DNA of 64,000 bases, taken from positions 2,418,001 through 2,482,000 of the forward strand of contig CAVXGU010000003.1 of the NCBI GenBank assembly GCA_963761615.1. The letters are read 5' to 3'. This stretch comes from CAVXGU01 sp963761615. GTDB lineage: Bacteria > Acidobacteriota > Vicinamibacteria > Vicinamibacterales > CAVVIG01. The position numbers and the translations under genes were made by a program. Positions 1 to 9,715 of this stretch are shown one piece after another; positions within the stretch are counted from its first letter, which is position 1; every line of letters starts with the position of its first letter. The notes under the pieces were generated by a model. It searched no databases, had not been told where the DNA came from, and was given only the letters and a program-made list of their open reading frames with translations.

Positions 1-238
1 TCTTGAGGAGGTTGCTGAGGACTTGGCTGGCGTTGGCCTTGGTGCAGAGCTGGTCGAGGTCGGCCATGATGCGTGCTAGGGCGGCCTCAACCCCGGTAAT
101 GGCGCCCTCCGAGTAATACGGGCGCTGCTTCTGTAGACATCGGTGGTGCTTGAGAAACTCTTCTCTGTAGAACTCGGTGAGGGTGGAGGCGGTGTGCTGC
201 GCGCTAATCGGTCTCGAGTCGGTCACGTAACGTGGCAT
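1..238 (-). CDS. hypothetical protein, 5' part only (runs off the left edge)
   Basis: An open frame reads leftward from ATG at 238 through 79 codons to the window edge without a stop. It begins MPRYVTDSRPISAQ and looks mostly helical and charged, with a Tyr-rich patch (RPYYSEG) and a single Cys in the last part (LDQLCTK). A GAGGA ribosome-binding site lies about 7 bases before the ATG, and a good sigma70-type promoter is upstream. AGA, ATT and TTT codons are more common than in neighbouring genes and GC looks lower, which may indicate transfer. I do not recognise the family. It is not the peptidase or hydrolase activator often found after ftsX. Confidence 0.6.
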   Translation of the reverse strand, partial: MPRYVTDSRPISAQHTASTLTEFYREEFLKHHRCLQKQRPYYSEGAITGVEAALARIMADLDQLCTKANASQVLSNLLK

Positions 239-276
239 GCAGGTCCTCGAGAGAAACTACCCAGCCGCTACTGCCG

Positions 277-306
277 AGTGTAGTGCCGTGAGAAAACGTG
301 TGTCAA
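277..306 (-). promoter_or_regulatory. sigma70-type promoter of the left-edge gene
   Basis: On the minus strand a perfect -35 TTGACA (306-301) is followed after 18 bases by TACACT (282-277). The predicted start of transcription near 270 leaves a leader of about 30 bases that carries GAGGA before the ATG at 238. This is one of the best consensus promoters in the window. Confidence 0.6.
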
Positions 307-311
307 GAAGA

Positions 312-1196
312 CTATCCCTGCCACGCGGCCACCATCCCCCCGACGCAGCCGACGACCATCCCCCCGACGACCAGCGCGAGCGCCAGCTCGAAGGGCAGGA
401 AGCGGACCGAGGACAGGTTGATGGCCGCGGCCAGCGGCTCCAGGTAGCGCACCCGCACGGCCACGAAGAGGGCCCCGAGAGCCGCCAGGGCCACCACGGC
501 ACCGATGCCGCCCTGCAGCACGCCCTCGACGATGAACGGCCCACGGACGTAGGCCTGCGGCGCGCCGACGAGCCGCATGATCTCAATCTCGTCGCGGCGC
601 GCGTAGAGCGCCAGGCGCACGACGTTGGCGACGGTGAGGGCGGCGGCCAGCGTCAGGATCGAGCCCAGGAGCACCCCGATCGTCCGCACGATGCCGACCG
701 CCCCGAGGAGCCGCGACAGCCACTGCTGGTCGTAGCGGACGTCGACGACGCCGGGCAGCGACCGGAGCGACGCGGCGAGGCCCCCGGCGCCGGTCCGCGC
801 CTGCTCGGTCGGCTGGAGGCGGAGCTCGTAGGACGCCGGCAGCGGGTTCGCGTCCAGCGTGCCGATCACCGACGACAGGTCGCCGAAGGTCTCGCGGAAG
901 CGCGCCAGGGCGTCGCTCTTCGAGACGTATTCGCGCGCGGCGATGACGGCCCCCGGGGCGAGCCGGGCTTCGATCGCCGCCCGCTGTTCGGCGCTCACCC
1001 CGTCGGCCAGGTACACCGACATCTCGGCGCTCCGGCTCCATTCGGCGGCGAGACGCTCCAGATTGAGCGTGACCATCAGGAAGCCGCCGAGCACCGACAG
1101 CGCGAGGGCGATCGTGCCGGTGGACAGCATGCCGGACCGCCGGCCGCGCCACAGGCTGACGAGCGCTTCGTCGAGCGAGTAGCGCAGCGCCCGCAT
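312..1196 (-). CDS. ftsX: cell division protein FtsX
   Basis: 294 residues. FtsX is the membrane subunit of the FtsEX complex, which couples ATP hydrolysis by FtsE at the division ring to activation of periplasmic cell-wall hydrolases. An N-terminal membrane segment follows a basic MRALRYSLDEAL start. A periplasmic domain of about 130 residues comes next, then three more hydrophobic segments, giving the usual four-helix FtsX layout. The ATG at 1196 overlaps the ftsE stop as TGATG, so the two are translationally coupled. A longer in-frame extension upstream is only the antisense-like reading of ftsE and was not used. No hydrolase activator gene follows within the window. Confidence 0.93.
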   Translation of the reverse strand: MRALRYSLDEALVSLWRGRRSGMLSTGTIALALSVLGGFLMVTLNLERLAAEWSRSAEMSVYLADGVSAEQRAAIEARLAPGAVIAAREYVSKSDALARFRETFGDLSSVIGTLDANPLPASYELRLQPTEQARTGAGGLAASLRSLPGVVDVRYDQQWLSRLLGAVGIVRTIGVLLGSILTLAAALTVANVVRLALYARRDEIEIMRLVGAPQAYVRGPFIVEGVLQGGIGAVVALAALGALFVAVRVRYLEPLAAAINLSSVRFLPFELALALVVGGMVVGCVGGMVAAWQG

Positions 1197-1851
1197 CAGG
1201 CCACCTCCACGATGCGGCCGTGGTCGAGCGTGATCGCCCGTCGGCCGACGCGGCGGATCAGCTCGCGATCGTGCGTGGCCACCACGACCGTCGTGCCCCG
1301 CGCGTTGATCTCGCGGAACAGGTTCATGATCTCGAGCGACAGGTCGGGATCGAGATTGCCCGTGGGCTCGTCGGCCAGCACGATCTGGGGCTCGTTGACG
1401 AGGGCCCGCGCGATGGCGATCCGCTGCTGCTCGCCGCCCGAGAGCTCCTCCGGATACGCGTTGATACGGTGCTGCAGCCCGACCCACTTGAGGACCTGGA
1501 AGGTCTTGCGCTGCTGCACCGACACGGGCGTCCCCAGCACGCGCATCACGAACGCCACGTTCTGGAACACGTTGAAGCGCGGGATCAGCCGGAAGTCCTG
1601 GAAGACGAACCCCACGGTCCGGCGGTACGCCTGGAGCTGCGATCCGCCCATCGCGCCCAGGTCCTGCCCGAGCACGCGCAGTTGTCCCTCGCTCGGGCGA
1701 TCCTCGCGCAGGACGAGCCGGAGGAATGTCGACTTGCCGGCGCCGCTCGCGCCGGTCAGGAACAGGAACTCGCCCTTGTCGATCGTGAGCGACAGATCGC
1801 GCAGGGCGTACACCCCTTCGCGATACAGCTTCGACAGGTGCGCGGCCTCGA

Positions 1852-1855
<4 letters not shown>
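1196..1855 (-). CDS. ftsE: cell division ATP-binding protein FtsE
   Basis: 219 residues, normal for FtsE. It is the cytoplasmic ATPase of the FtsEX complex. Walker A is GASGAGKST (about residues 35-43), the ABC signature is LSGGEQQR (138-145) and Walker B is IVLADEPTGNLD (158-169), followed by the switch histidine in VVATHD. The start is GTG at 1855, giving VIEAAHLSKLY. That GTG overlaps the gatB stop (GTGA), and the ftsE stop overlaps the ftsX start, so gatB, ftsE and ftsX form one coupled unit. Confidence 0.93.
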
Positions 1856-3315
<1,460 letters not shown>

Positions 3316-3319
<4 letters not shown>

Positions 3320-4905
3320 GCGCGGGGCCCCGCGTCGGCGACGTCGGTCGACACCGCGCCGGCGAAGGCGCGGAAGTTCTCCTCGAACATCCGCGCGAGC
3401 TTGAGGGCCTGGGCGTCGTAGTCGGACGGGCTGGCCCAGGTCTCCCGGGGACGCAGCACCGCCGCGGGCACGCCCGGGCAGGCCGTCGGCACGTCGAGGT
3501 TGAAGCGGCAATCGCGCGCGAACGGCACGTCGTCGAGCGCGCCCGACAACGCCGCGCGCAGCATCGCACGCGTGTGCCCGATCGCCATCCGGCGTCCGAC
3601 GCCGTAGGGCCCGCCGGTCCACCCCGTGTTCACGAGCCACACCCTGGCGCCGTGGCGGGCGATCTTCTCGCCGAGCAGCTCCGCGTACCGACCGGGCGGG
3701 AGCGGCAGAAAGGGCGCGCCGAAGCACGTGCTGAACGTGGCCCGGGGCTCGAGCACGCCCTGCTCGGTGCCCGCCACCTTCGCGGTGTAGCCGGAGAGGA
3801 AGTGATACAGCGCGGCGTCGGGCCCGAGGCGCGCGATCGGCGGCAGCACGCCGAAGGCGTCGGCCGTCAGCATGACGACGGCCGAGGGGTGCCCCCCCTG
3901 CCCCGACGCGACCGCGTTCCCGATGACGCTCAGCCGGTACGCCGCCCGCGTGTTCTCGGTCGCCGACTCGTCGTCGAAGTCGGGCTCGTGGGTGGCGGGA
4001 TCGACGGCGACGTTCTCGAGGACGGTGCCGAACCCGCGCGCCGCCCGATCGATCTCCGGCTCGTCCTCGGCAGACAGACGGATCGTCTTCGCGTAGCATC
4101 CGCCCTCGAAGTTGAAAACGCCGCGGTCGCTCCAGCCGTGCTCGTCATCGCCGATGAGGCGGCGGTCCGGGTCGCTCGACAGGGTGGTCTTGCCGGTGCC
4201 GGAGAGCCCGAAGAGCACTGCCACCTCGCCCGACGCACCGACGTTCGCCGAGCAGTGCATCGACAACACGCCCTGGAGCGGCAGCAGGTAGTTGAGGATC
4301 GTGAAGACCGACTTCTTGATCTCGCCGGCGTAGCTCGTGCCACCGATGAGAACACGTCGCTCGGCGAAGTTGATCGCGATGACGACGCCCGAGCGGGTGC
4401 CGTGGCGAGCCGGATCGGCGGCGAAGGACGGCGCCGCCAGAATCGTGAACTGCGGCCCCCACGGCGCCGCGCCGGCCGCGCGGCGCACGAACAGGTTCCG
4501 CGCGAAGAGGCTGTGCCACGCCGTTTCGGTGATCACGCGAATGCCGAGCCGGTAGGTCGCATCCGTCCCCGCCCAGCAGTCCTGGACGTACAGCTCGCGG
4601 CCGGCGAGCGAAGCGGTCAGGTCCTGGCGCAGCGCATCGAAGCAGCGCGGGTCCATCGGGTGGTTGACGTCACCCCAGGCGATGTGCGCTTCGCTCGACG
4701 GTTCGCGGACGATGAACTTGTCGCTCGGACGGCGGCCGGTGTAGGCGCCGGTCCGGCACATGACGGCCCCGCCGGCCGTCAAGGTGCCCTCGCCTCGCCG
4801 GATGACATGCTCGTACAGGGCGGCCTCGGGCAGGTTCCAGTGGGTCCGCACGCCGGACAGCCCCTCGCGATCCAGGGTCGAGTCGCGGTCGAGCCCGGTC
4901 GTCAT
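3316..4905 (-). CDS. pckA: phosphoenolpyruvate carboxykinase (ATP)
   Basis: 529 residues, typical for the ATP-dependent enzyme, which converts oxaloacetate and ATP to phosphoenolpyruvate, CO2 and ADP in gluconeogenesis. Visible motifs are RTGAYTGRRPSDKF (about 51-64), the kinase-1a loop GLSGTGKTTLS (233-243) and the kinase-2 motif LIGDDEHGW (250-258). The lysine-bearing segment YAGEIKKS lies at about 192-199. Start is ATG 4905 behind its own promoter. Its TGA overlaps the gatB GTG, so this metabolic gene heads a translation and cell-division operon, an unusual partnership. Confidence 0.95.
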
Positions 4906-4953
4906 TCAGGCGCCTAAGACGCGAAGGGCCAGTAACATACGGCGAATCCACAA

Positions 4954-4983
4954 ATCGTACTCGTGCCCTTCGGGCGAAGTCAA
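4954..4983 (-). promoter_or_regulatory. putative pckA promoter
   Basis: On the minus strand TTGACT (4983-4978) and TACGAT (4959-4954) are separated by 18 bases. Transcription would begin near 4947, leaving a leader of about 40 bases before the pckA ATG. It would drive the whole pckA-gatB-ftsE-ftsX unit. Confidence 0.4.
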
Positions 4984-4994
4984 CAACTCCCGTG

Positions 4995-5023
4995 CTGACG
5001 TGAACGTCCGCGGGCGCTAAACT
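4995..5023 (+). promoter_or_regulatory. putative promoter of the ECF sigma gene
   Basis: CTGACG (4995-5000) and TAAACT (5018-5023) are separated by 17 bases, with four of six matches to each sigma70 hexamer. It is divergent from the pckA promoter and overlaps its upstream side. I did not find a convincing GGAAC/CGTC autoregulatory ECF promoter. Confidence 0.35.
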
Positions 5024-5084
5024 GTTATGCGAGAACCCGGTAAACGAGACTCGACCGCCACCGTAATGACAGGTAGAGACGACA

Positions 5085-5786
5085 TTGTCCGCTGACGAGG
5101 CCCAGACCCGCGGCGTCCACCCGGCGGGCCGTGAGGAAACGGTCGGACAGCCCTCGACCGGGCTGACCACACCGATTCCGCCGGCGTCCGCCTTGTCGGA
5201 GGATTCGCAGATCGCGGTCGAGATCCGCGATCTCATGGAGCGTGGTGCGATCGACGAAGCCCGCGACCGGTTCGCGGCGCTGGTCGAGACCCATCAGCGA
5301 CGGGCGCTTCGGATCGCGTACCAGTATCTGCGGGACGCGGCCGAGGCCGACGAGGCGGTGCAGGACGCTTTCGTCAAGGTGTTCACGCACATCGCCTCGT
5401 ACCGGGAGGCCTGGCCGTTCGAGGTCTGGTTCACGCGCATCCTGATCAACGGGTGCCTGGACCGTCGAAAGGCGCGGGCGCGGCGGGACCGCTGGTTCGT
5501 GTCCGCGTCGGGCGACGACGAGCGGGACATTCCGGCCCGGACGGCCGTGGCGCCCGAGGCCGGACCGGAGGCGCGCATGCTCAACCGCGAGCGGCGCGCG
5601 AGGCTGGCCGAGGCCATCGATCGCCTGGAAGGCCGGCAGCGGACGGTGTTCATGCTCTGCCACTTTGGTGATTGCACGCCTCGCGACGTGAGTGCCATCA
5701 CGGGCATCAACGAGTCGACGGTACGCGTGCATCTGTTCAGGGCGGCTCGCAAGCTGCGCGGGCTGCTGGAGGGAGGCCGGTCGTGA
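5085..5786 (+). CDS. ECF-subfamily RNA polymerase sigma factor
   Basis: 233 residues if the TTG at 5085 is used. An ATG at 5235 would remove a variable, proline-rich N-terminus without touching the conserved part. Region 2 runs from about residue 60 (RDRFAALVETHQ...AYQYLRDAAEADEAVQDAFVKVF). Region 4 (EAIDRLEGRQRTVFMLCHFGDCTPRDVSAITG) holds the DNA-binding helix-turn-helix. It should direct core polymerase to a small regulon. The next gene starts inside its stop codon and encodes a zinc-binding anti-sigma-like membrane protein, the usual partner arrangement. Confidence 0.85.
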   Translation: MSADEAQTRGVHPAGREETVGQPSTGLTTPIPPASALSEDSQIAVEIRDLMERGAIDEARDRFAALVETHQRRALRIAYQYLRDAAEADEAVQDAFVKVFTHIASYREAWPFEVWFTRILINGCLDRRKARARRDRWFVSASGDDERDIPARTAVAPEAGPEARMLNRERRARLAEAIDRLEGRQRTVFMLCHFGDCTPRDVSAITGINESTVRVHLFRAARKLRGLLEGGRS

Positions 5787-6436
5787 ATCTGCTGCGCTCC
5801 CAACACCTCCATGACGAGGCGCTGGTCGACACCTATCTCCTGGCACGCGCCGGGACGCCAGTCGCCCCGCCGGCCGCCGAACATCTCGCGGACTGCGATG
5901 CCTGCACCCGGCGCTACGCCGAGCTCGCGCACGTGCTCGACGACGCGCGTGCATCGGCCGACGCGGATCTCGAGCAGGTCTTCCCCGCCGAGCGCCTCCG
6001 GGCCCAGCGGCTGCGCATCGCGCAGCGTCTGTCCCACGTGGGCCGGTCGGCGCGTGTGCTGACCTTCCCGGCCTCGCAGCCCGGCCGCGGGTTGACCTCG
6101 TCGGGCCCCAGGATCGCCACGCGGTGGATCGCGGCGGCGGCGGCGGTGGGCCTGTTCGCGGGCGTGGGCGTCGGCGTGTTCTTCGACCAGTCGCGCGCGA
6201 GCGGCACGACCGTCGCCGCCCTGCGTCATTCCAAGCCGGTCTCGACCGCCATGGTCCGGCATTCGCCGGCATCGGCCACGCCGGCGCACGCGACGCCGGT
6301 CCCGGCCCGCAACGATGCCGACGACGACGCCTTCCTCTCCGACCTGGACGTCGCGCTCGAGAGTCCGCACACGCGCGTGCTGGTCAGCTACGACCGGTTG
6401 ACACCCCACGTTCGGGACGCGAGCGATTACAGATAA
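5783..6436 (+). CDS. zf-HC2 (ZAS-type) transmembrane anti-sigma factor
   Basis: 217 residues. The GTG at 5783 overlaps the sigma-factor stop (GTGA) and follows a strong GGGAGG site. The cytoplasmic N-terminus has HLADCDACTRR, the H-x3-C-x2-C motif of ZAS anti-sigma factors, near residue 34. One membrane helix (WIAAAAAVGLFAGVGVGVFF) lies near residue 115 and is followed by a Thr/Ala/Pro-rich periplasmic tail. It most likely holds the cognate sigma factor inactive until an envelope signal arrives. The signal is not evident from sequence. Confidence 0.8.
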   Translation: MNLLRSQHLHDEALVDTYLLARAGTPVAPPAAEHLADCDACTRRYAELAHVLDDARASADADLEQVFPAERLRAQRLRIAQRLSHVGRSARVLTFPASQPGRGLTSSGPRIATRWIAAAAAVGLFAGVGVGVFFDQSRASGTTVAALRHSKPVSTAMVRHSPASATPAHATPVPARNDADDDAFLSDLDVALESPHTRVLVSYDRLTPHVRDASDYR

Positions 6437-6437
6437 G

Positions 6438-6717
6438 GGCACCGGGTGTCGGGTGCAGGTGCCGGGCACCAGGTGCCAGGTGCTTGGAGCCGGGTGCTTA
6501 GTACCGGGTGCTTAGTGCCGCGTGCTTGGCGCCGCGTGCCGGGCGCCAGGTGCGGTAGTCTAGTGACGATGCCGGCACGTCCCTGCACAGCTCCCGAGGC
6601 GTCCCGCACCAGGCAGATGGCCCCGTGCTCGATGCGCCCGCACCCGGGCACCGGGCATCCCGCACCCCGCACCTGGCGCGCGCACCCGGCACCCGGTGCC
6701 TGGTGCCCGGCACCGGT
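6438..6717. repeat. paired GGTGCC-type degenerate arrays, inverted relative to each other
   Basis: The 287-base gap between the anti-sigma gene and ispH is not ordinary sequence. From 6438 to about 6555 it repeats variants of GGTGCCGGGTGC, with changes such as TTGG, TTAG and CCAG between GGTGC cores. From about 6636 to 6717 the complementary form (GCACCCGGCACC) repeats. The two arms could pair into a long imperfect hairpin with a loop of about 80 bases holding a possible -10 and a short frame. Intergenic arrays of this kind are, from memory, common in Vicinamibacteria. Confidence 0.6.
6556..6561 (+). promoter_or_regulatory. possible -10 element upstream of ispH
   Basis: TAGTCT lies between the two GGTGCC arms and ends 7 bases before an ATG at 6569. 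That is the spacing expected for a leaderless transcript. No good -35 is visible, which weakens the call. Confidence 0.25.
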
Positions 6718-6727
6718 GTCTTCATGA
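6569..6727 (+). CDS. possible 52-residue upstream frame overlapping the ispH start
   Basis: A frame of 53 codons begins at ATG 6569, seven bases after a possible -10. It runs across the second GGTGCC arm and ends with TGA at 6725-6727, so its stop overlaps the ispH ATG as ATGA. The peptide is Pro/Ala/Arg-rich with four Cys, most of it dictated by the repeat, so it may have no function as a protein. Its possible role would be translational coupling, because ispH itself lacks a ribosome-binding site. Confidence 0.25.
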   Translation: MPARPCTAPEASRTRQMAPCSMRPHPGTGHPAPRTWRAHPAPGAWCPAPVSS

Positions 6728-7905
6728 GCTCCCTGATCTTCCGCAAGGGGCTGGACCTGCAGCAGGCGGTCGCCGGCCGCCTGGCCGAGAGCTACCACAG
6801 CGCCCTCGTCGACCGGATCAAGGCGAACGACTTCGTCCTGCGGAGCGGCCGACTGTCGCTCCACCTCGCGCGTGAATTCGGGTTCTGCTACGGCGTCGAC
6901 CGGGCGGTGGACTACGCCTACCAGACGCGCGAGCGCTTCCCGGACCGGCGCGTCTGGTTGACAGGCGAGATCATCCACAACCCCCACGTCAACGACAAGC
7001 TGCGCGACATGGGCGTCGCCTTCCTGACCGAGTCGCCCGCCGCGATCGAGACCATCGGCGGCGACGACGTCGTGATCCTGCCGGCGTTCGGCGTCACGAT
7101 CGCCCAGATGCTGGAGCTGGAGCGGCGCGGCTGCACCCTGGTCGACACGACGTGCGGATCGGTGCTCAACGTCTGGAAGAACGTCCGCCGCTACGCCGAG
7201 AGCGGCCACACGTCCGTGATCCACGGCAAGACATGGCACGAGGAGACGCAGGCCACCGCCTCGCAGGCCGTCGGCCACGGCGGTCATTACCTCGTCGTCT
7301 TCGACGATGCCGAGACCGACGTCGTGTGCGAGTACATCCGGGGCGGCGGCGATCGCGACGCGTTCCTGGCGCGCTTCCACCGGGCGGTGTCGCCGGGCTT
7401 CGATCCCGACCGCGACCTCGCCCGCGTCGGGCTGGCCAACCAGACGACGATGCTGATGTCGGAGTCGCTCCAGATCGGCGAGCGGTTGAAGGCCGCGATG
7501 ATCGCGCGCTACGGGCGCGAAGGCATCGACGATCGCTTCCAGGCCTTCGACACGATCTGCAGCGCCACGCAGGATCGCCAGGACGCGGTCATCGCGCTGC
7601 TCGAGACCACGCCGGTCGATCTGATGATCGTGATCGGGGGCTACAACAGCAGCAACACGTGCAATCTGGCGCGGATCTGCGCCGGCACCCGTCCGACCTT
7701 CCACATCGCGGATCCGGCCTGTCTGCTCTCCGCCGACGAGATCCGCCATCGCCCGGTCGGCGTCAAGACCGAGAGGATCACTGCGGGCTGGCTGCCCGCA
7801 TCGGGGGCCGTGGCGATCGGCCTGACGTCCGGCGCCTCGACGCCGGACAATCTGGTGGGTGAAGCCGTCACGCGTCTGGCGGCGGTCTGCGGCGCCCCAC
7901 TGTGA
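6724..7905 (+). CDS. ispH: 4-hydroxy-3-methylbut-2-enyl diphosphate reductase (IspH/LytB, long type)
   Basis: 393 residues. IspH makes IPP and DMAPP in the last step of the MEP isoprenoid pathway using a 4Fe-4S cluster. The cluster cysteines are visible as FGFCYGVDRAV (C55), DTTCGSV (C144) and FDTICSATQDRQ (C279). TWHEET carries the conserved acid, and GGYNSSNTCNLARI is the substrate-binding segment. The length and the NVWKNVRRY region match the cyanobacterial/plant-like long type rather than the E. coli form of about 316 residues. ATG 6724 is chosen because the protein is well conserved from here. Upstream in-frame codons run through the repeat. Confidence 0.93.
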   Translation: MSSLIFRKGLDLQQAVAGRLAESYHSALVDRIKANDFVLRSGRLSLHLAREFGFCYGVDRAVDYAYQTRERFPDRRVWLTGEIIHNPHVNDKLRDMGVAFLTESPAAIETIGGDDVVILPAFGVTIAQMLELERRGCTLVDTTCGSVLNVWKNVRRYAESGHTSVIHGKTWHEETQATASQAVGHGGHYLVVFDDAETDVVCEYIRGGGDRDAFLARFHRAVSPGFDPDRDLARVGLANQTTMLMSESLQIGERLKAAMIARYGREGIDDRFQAFDTICSATQDRQDAVIALLETTPVDLMIVIGGYNSSNTCNLARICAGTRPTFHIADPACLLSADEIRHRPVGVKTERITAGWLPASGAVAIGLTSGASTPDNLVGEAVTRLAAVCGAPL

Positions 7906-7935
7906 GTCTCCGAGAGGGCGACGCGGCGGCGGGCC

Positions 7936-9009
7936 TCAGGGAAAGCGCCGGAACTGCGGCACGAGGAAGGTCAGCAGCGCCGCCAGTCCCCACAGGCCGA
8001 ACGCGCCGAGCGCGAACGGCGCGAAGCGCGGAACCTGTGTGCTGTACTGCTTCGCGTCGATGGCGCCCACCGCCGCATGATCGATCTCGTCGATCGCGCG
8101 GATGATGGCGGCCTCGTTCGAGCCGGCGAAGAACTTCCCGCCCGTCTTCTCGACCGCCGATTTCCAGAGCTCGTCGGGAATGATGGCGCCCTCCCCCTTC
8201 GAGTAGTTGGTGCGGACGAAGTAGATCGGGACCTTCGCCGCGACGGCCCCCGCGAGGATGTCGTCGAGCGACCGGCCGTTGACCATGGCGTGGATGTCCT
8301 CCCCGTCGGAGAAGATCACCATCAGGTTGCCGGAGGCGTGGAGGAAGCCGAACGCCTTGAAGAGCTGCACGCTCTGGTCGATCGCCTGGGCGATGATGGT
8401 GCCCTGATCGGGGAACCGGGCGAACTCGACCGCGTCGCCGATGAGCGAGATGCTCAGCAGGATGTTGTTGTAGTCGTTCGTGAACGGGGTGACGACGTAC
8501 GCCTCGTTGCCGAACTCGATGAGCGCCATCAGGTCGCGGTACTTGCCGGCCATGCGGAGCTTGACGAAGCGCTGGGCGGCGCCGACGCTCGTGAAGAACG
8601 TGGCCTGGGTCTCGGCGAGCGGGTTGAGGTCCTTCGCGGTGAAGGGGACGCGCATGCTCGACGAGGCATCGATCATGATGGCGATGCGACGGCCTTGGTA
8701 GGTGACGTCGGTCTTGCCCAGGGGCGTGTACGGGTCCGCGAGGGCCAGGGCGAAGAGCGGCAGGCCGGCGAGGACGAGCACGAGCGGGGTGTGCCGCACG
8801 AAGGCGAACGTCGATCCGCGCACCGACTTGAGCAGGGCCGGGACGGCGATCCGGAGCCGGCCGGGGGCGGCGCCCGCGACGGAGCGCAGGACCAGCGCGA
8901 CGAGCGCGAGTCCCACCATCCCCATGATCAGCAGGCGGGCGGTATCGAGGCGGCTGAAGAGCAGCTCGCCAATCCGCAGGTTTGACAATTCGATGAAAAC
9001 GTCCCGCAC
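7936..9009 (-). CDS. von Willebrand factor A domain membrane protein (BatA-like)
   Basis: 357 residues. Hydrophobic segments near residues 27-45 and 78-92 are followed by a VWA domain that starts RRIAIMIDASSSM, with the metal-binding DxSxS pattern intact (DASSS). A further helix (FALGAFGLWGLAALLTFLVPQF) is at the C-terminus. This matches BatA/BatB-type proteins that act with MoxR ATPases in envelope stress or periplasmic metal-enzyme assembly. No moxR or batB is adjacent, so the gene is separated from its usual cluster. It converges on ispH with only 30 bases between the stops. Confidence 0.75.
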   Translation of the reverse strand: MRDVFIELSNLRIGELLFSRLDTARLLIMGMVGLALVALVLRSVAGAAPGRLRIAVPALLKSVRGSTFAFVRHTPLVLVLAGLPLFALALADPYTPLGKTDVTYQGRRIAIMIDASSSMRVPFTAKDLNPLAETQATFFTSVGAAQRFVKLRMAGKYRDLMALIEFGNEAYVVTPFTNDYNNILLSISLIGDAVEFARFPDQGTIIAQAIDQSVQLFKAFGFLHASGNLMVIFSDGEDIHAMVNGRSLDDILAGAVAAKVPIYFVRTNYSKGEGAIIPDELWKSAVEKTGGKFFAGSNEAAIIRAIDEIDHAAVGAIDAKQYSTQVPRFAPFALGAFGLWGLAALLTFLVPQFRRFP

Positions 9010-9211
9010 GTCTCTGGCCGACCGGATCGGCGCTGGGAGTGTATCATGCCCCTTACTCGTTCACGGGCAAGGGCTTCCGTGGCTCCCGGGTCTGGCGTAA
9101 GTGCTTGTTAGGACGGGCGAAAACGCGCGTAAAACTTTGTCTCCAACTAAACGGCCCACGTCGCGTCATCGTAAATCCTCTCGAGAGTTGGTTTTCAGAG
9201 GGTTCACGAAG

Positions 9212-9676
9212 GTGCACAAGACCCGACAGGTGCTGGCCCGGACGTTCGCGCTGCTCGTCGTGGCGGCGCTCGCCGTGCCGGCCGCGGCGCAGTCGTCGTT
9301 CAAGTGGTGGGAGGCGCCCGAGGTCCAGCAGGACCTCAAGCTGACCGCGGATCAGGTGACCCGCATCGACTCGATCTTCGAGGCGGCGCTCGCGCGGCAG
9401 AAGAAGAACAAGGTCATGCTCGACGCACTCGAGGCCGACCTGTCCAAGCTCATCGAATCCGACGCCGACGAGCCGACCGTGGTGGCGCAGGTGGACAAGG
9501 TCGAGGCGAGGCGGAGCGCCATGAACAAGGAACGGACCTTGATGCTCCTGCACATCCGACAGGTCCTGACGCCGGAACAGCGGGTCTGGTACACGGCGCG
9601 CGTCGACAAGTGGCAGCACGATCACCCCCGGCCGCGCAGCTCGGACAACAACCGCAACAACCGCGGGCCACGATAG
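9212..9676 (+). CDS. periplasmic Spy/CpxP-family (LTxxQ) protein
   Basis: 154 residues from GTG 9212, followed by a signal peptide ending AVPAAAQSS. The mature part is helical and carries two LTxxQ motifs, LKLTADQVTRI and VLTPEQRVWY, about 65 residues apart. That is the signature of the Spy/CpxP/CnrR group, periplasmic chaperones or stress and metal sensors. The tail is Arg/Asn-rich. It is the first gene of an efflux operon and precedes the TolC-like gene by 39 bases. It could sense envelope stress or protect pump components. A longer start at 9101 would displace the signal peptide from the N-terminus. Confidence 0.75.
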   Translation: MHKTRQVLARTFALLVVAALAVPAAAQSSFKWWEAPEVQQDLKLTADQVTRIDSIFEAALARQKKNKVMLDALEADLSKLIESDADEPTVVAQVDKVEARRSAMNKERTLMLLHIRQVLTPEQRVWYTARVDKWQHDHPRPRSSDNNRNNRGPR

Positions 9677-9715
9677 CTCCAGCGCACGATCAACCGATCC
9701 AGAGGAAAGACGTCA

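Noticed and set aside
6438..6717. CRISPR or tRNA cluster in the GGTGCC-rich gap
   Set aside because: Units are short and degenerate without unique spacers, and no cloverleaf can be drawn.
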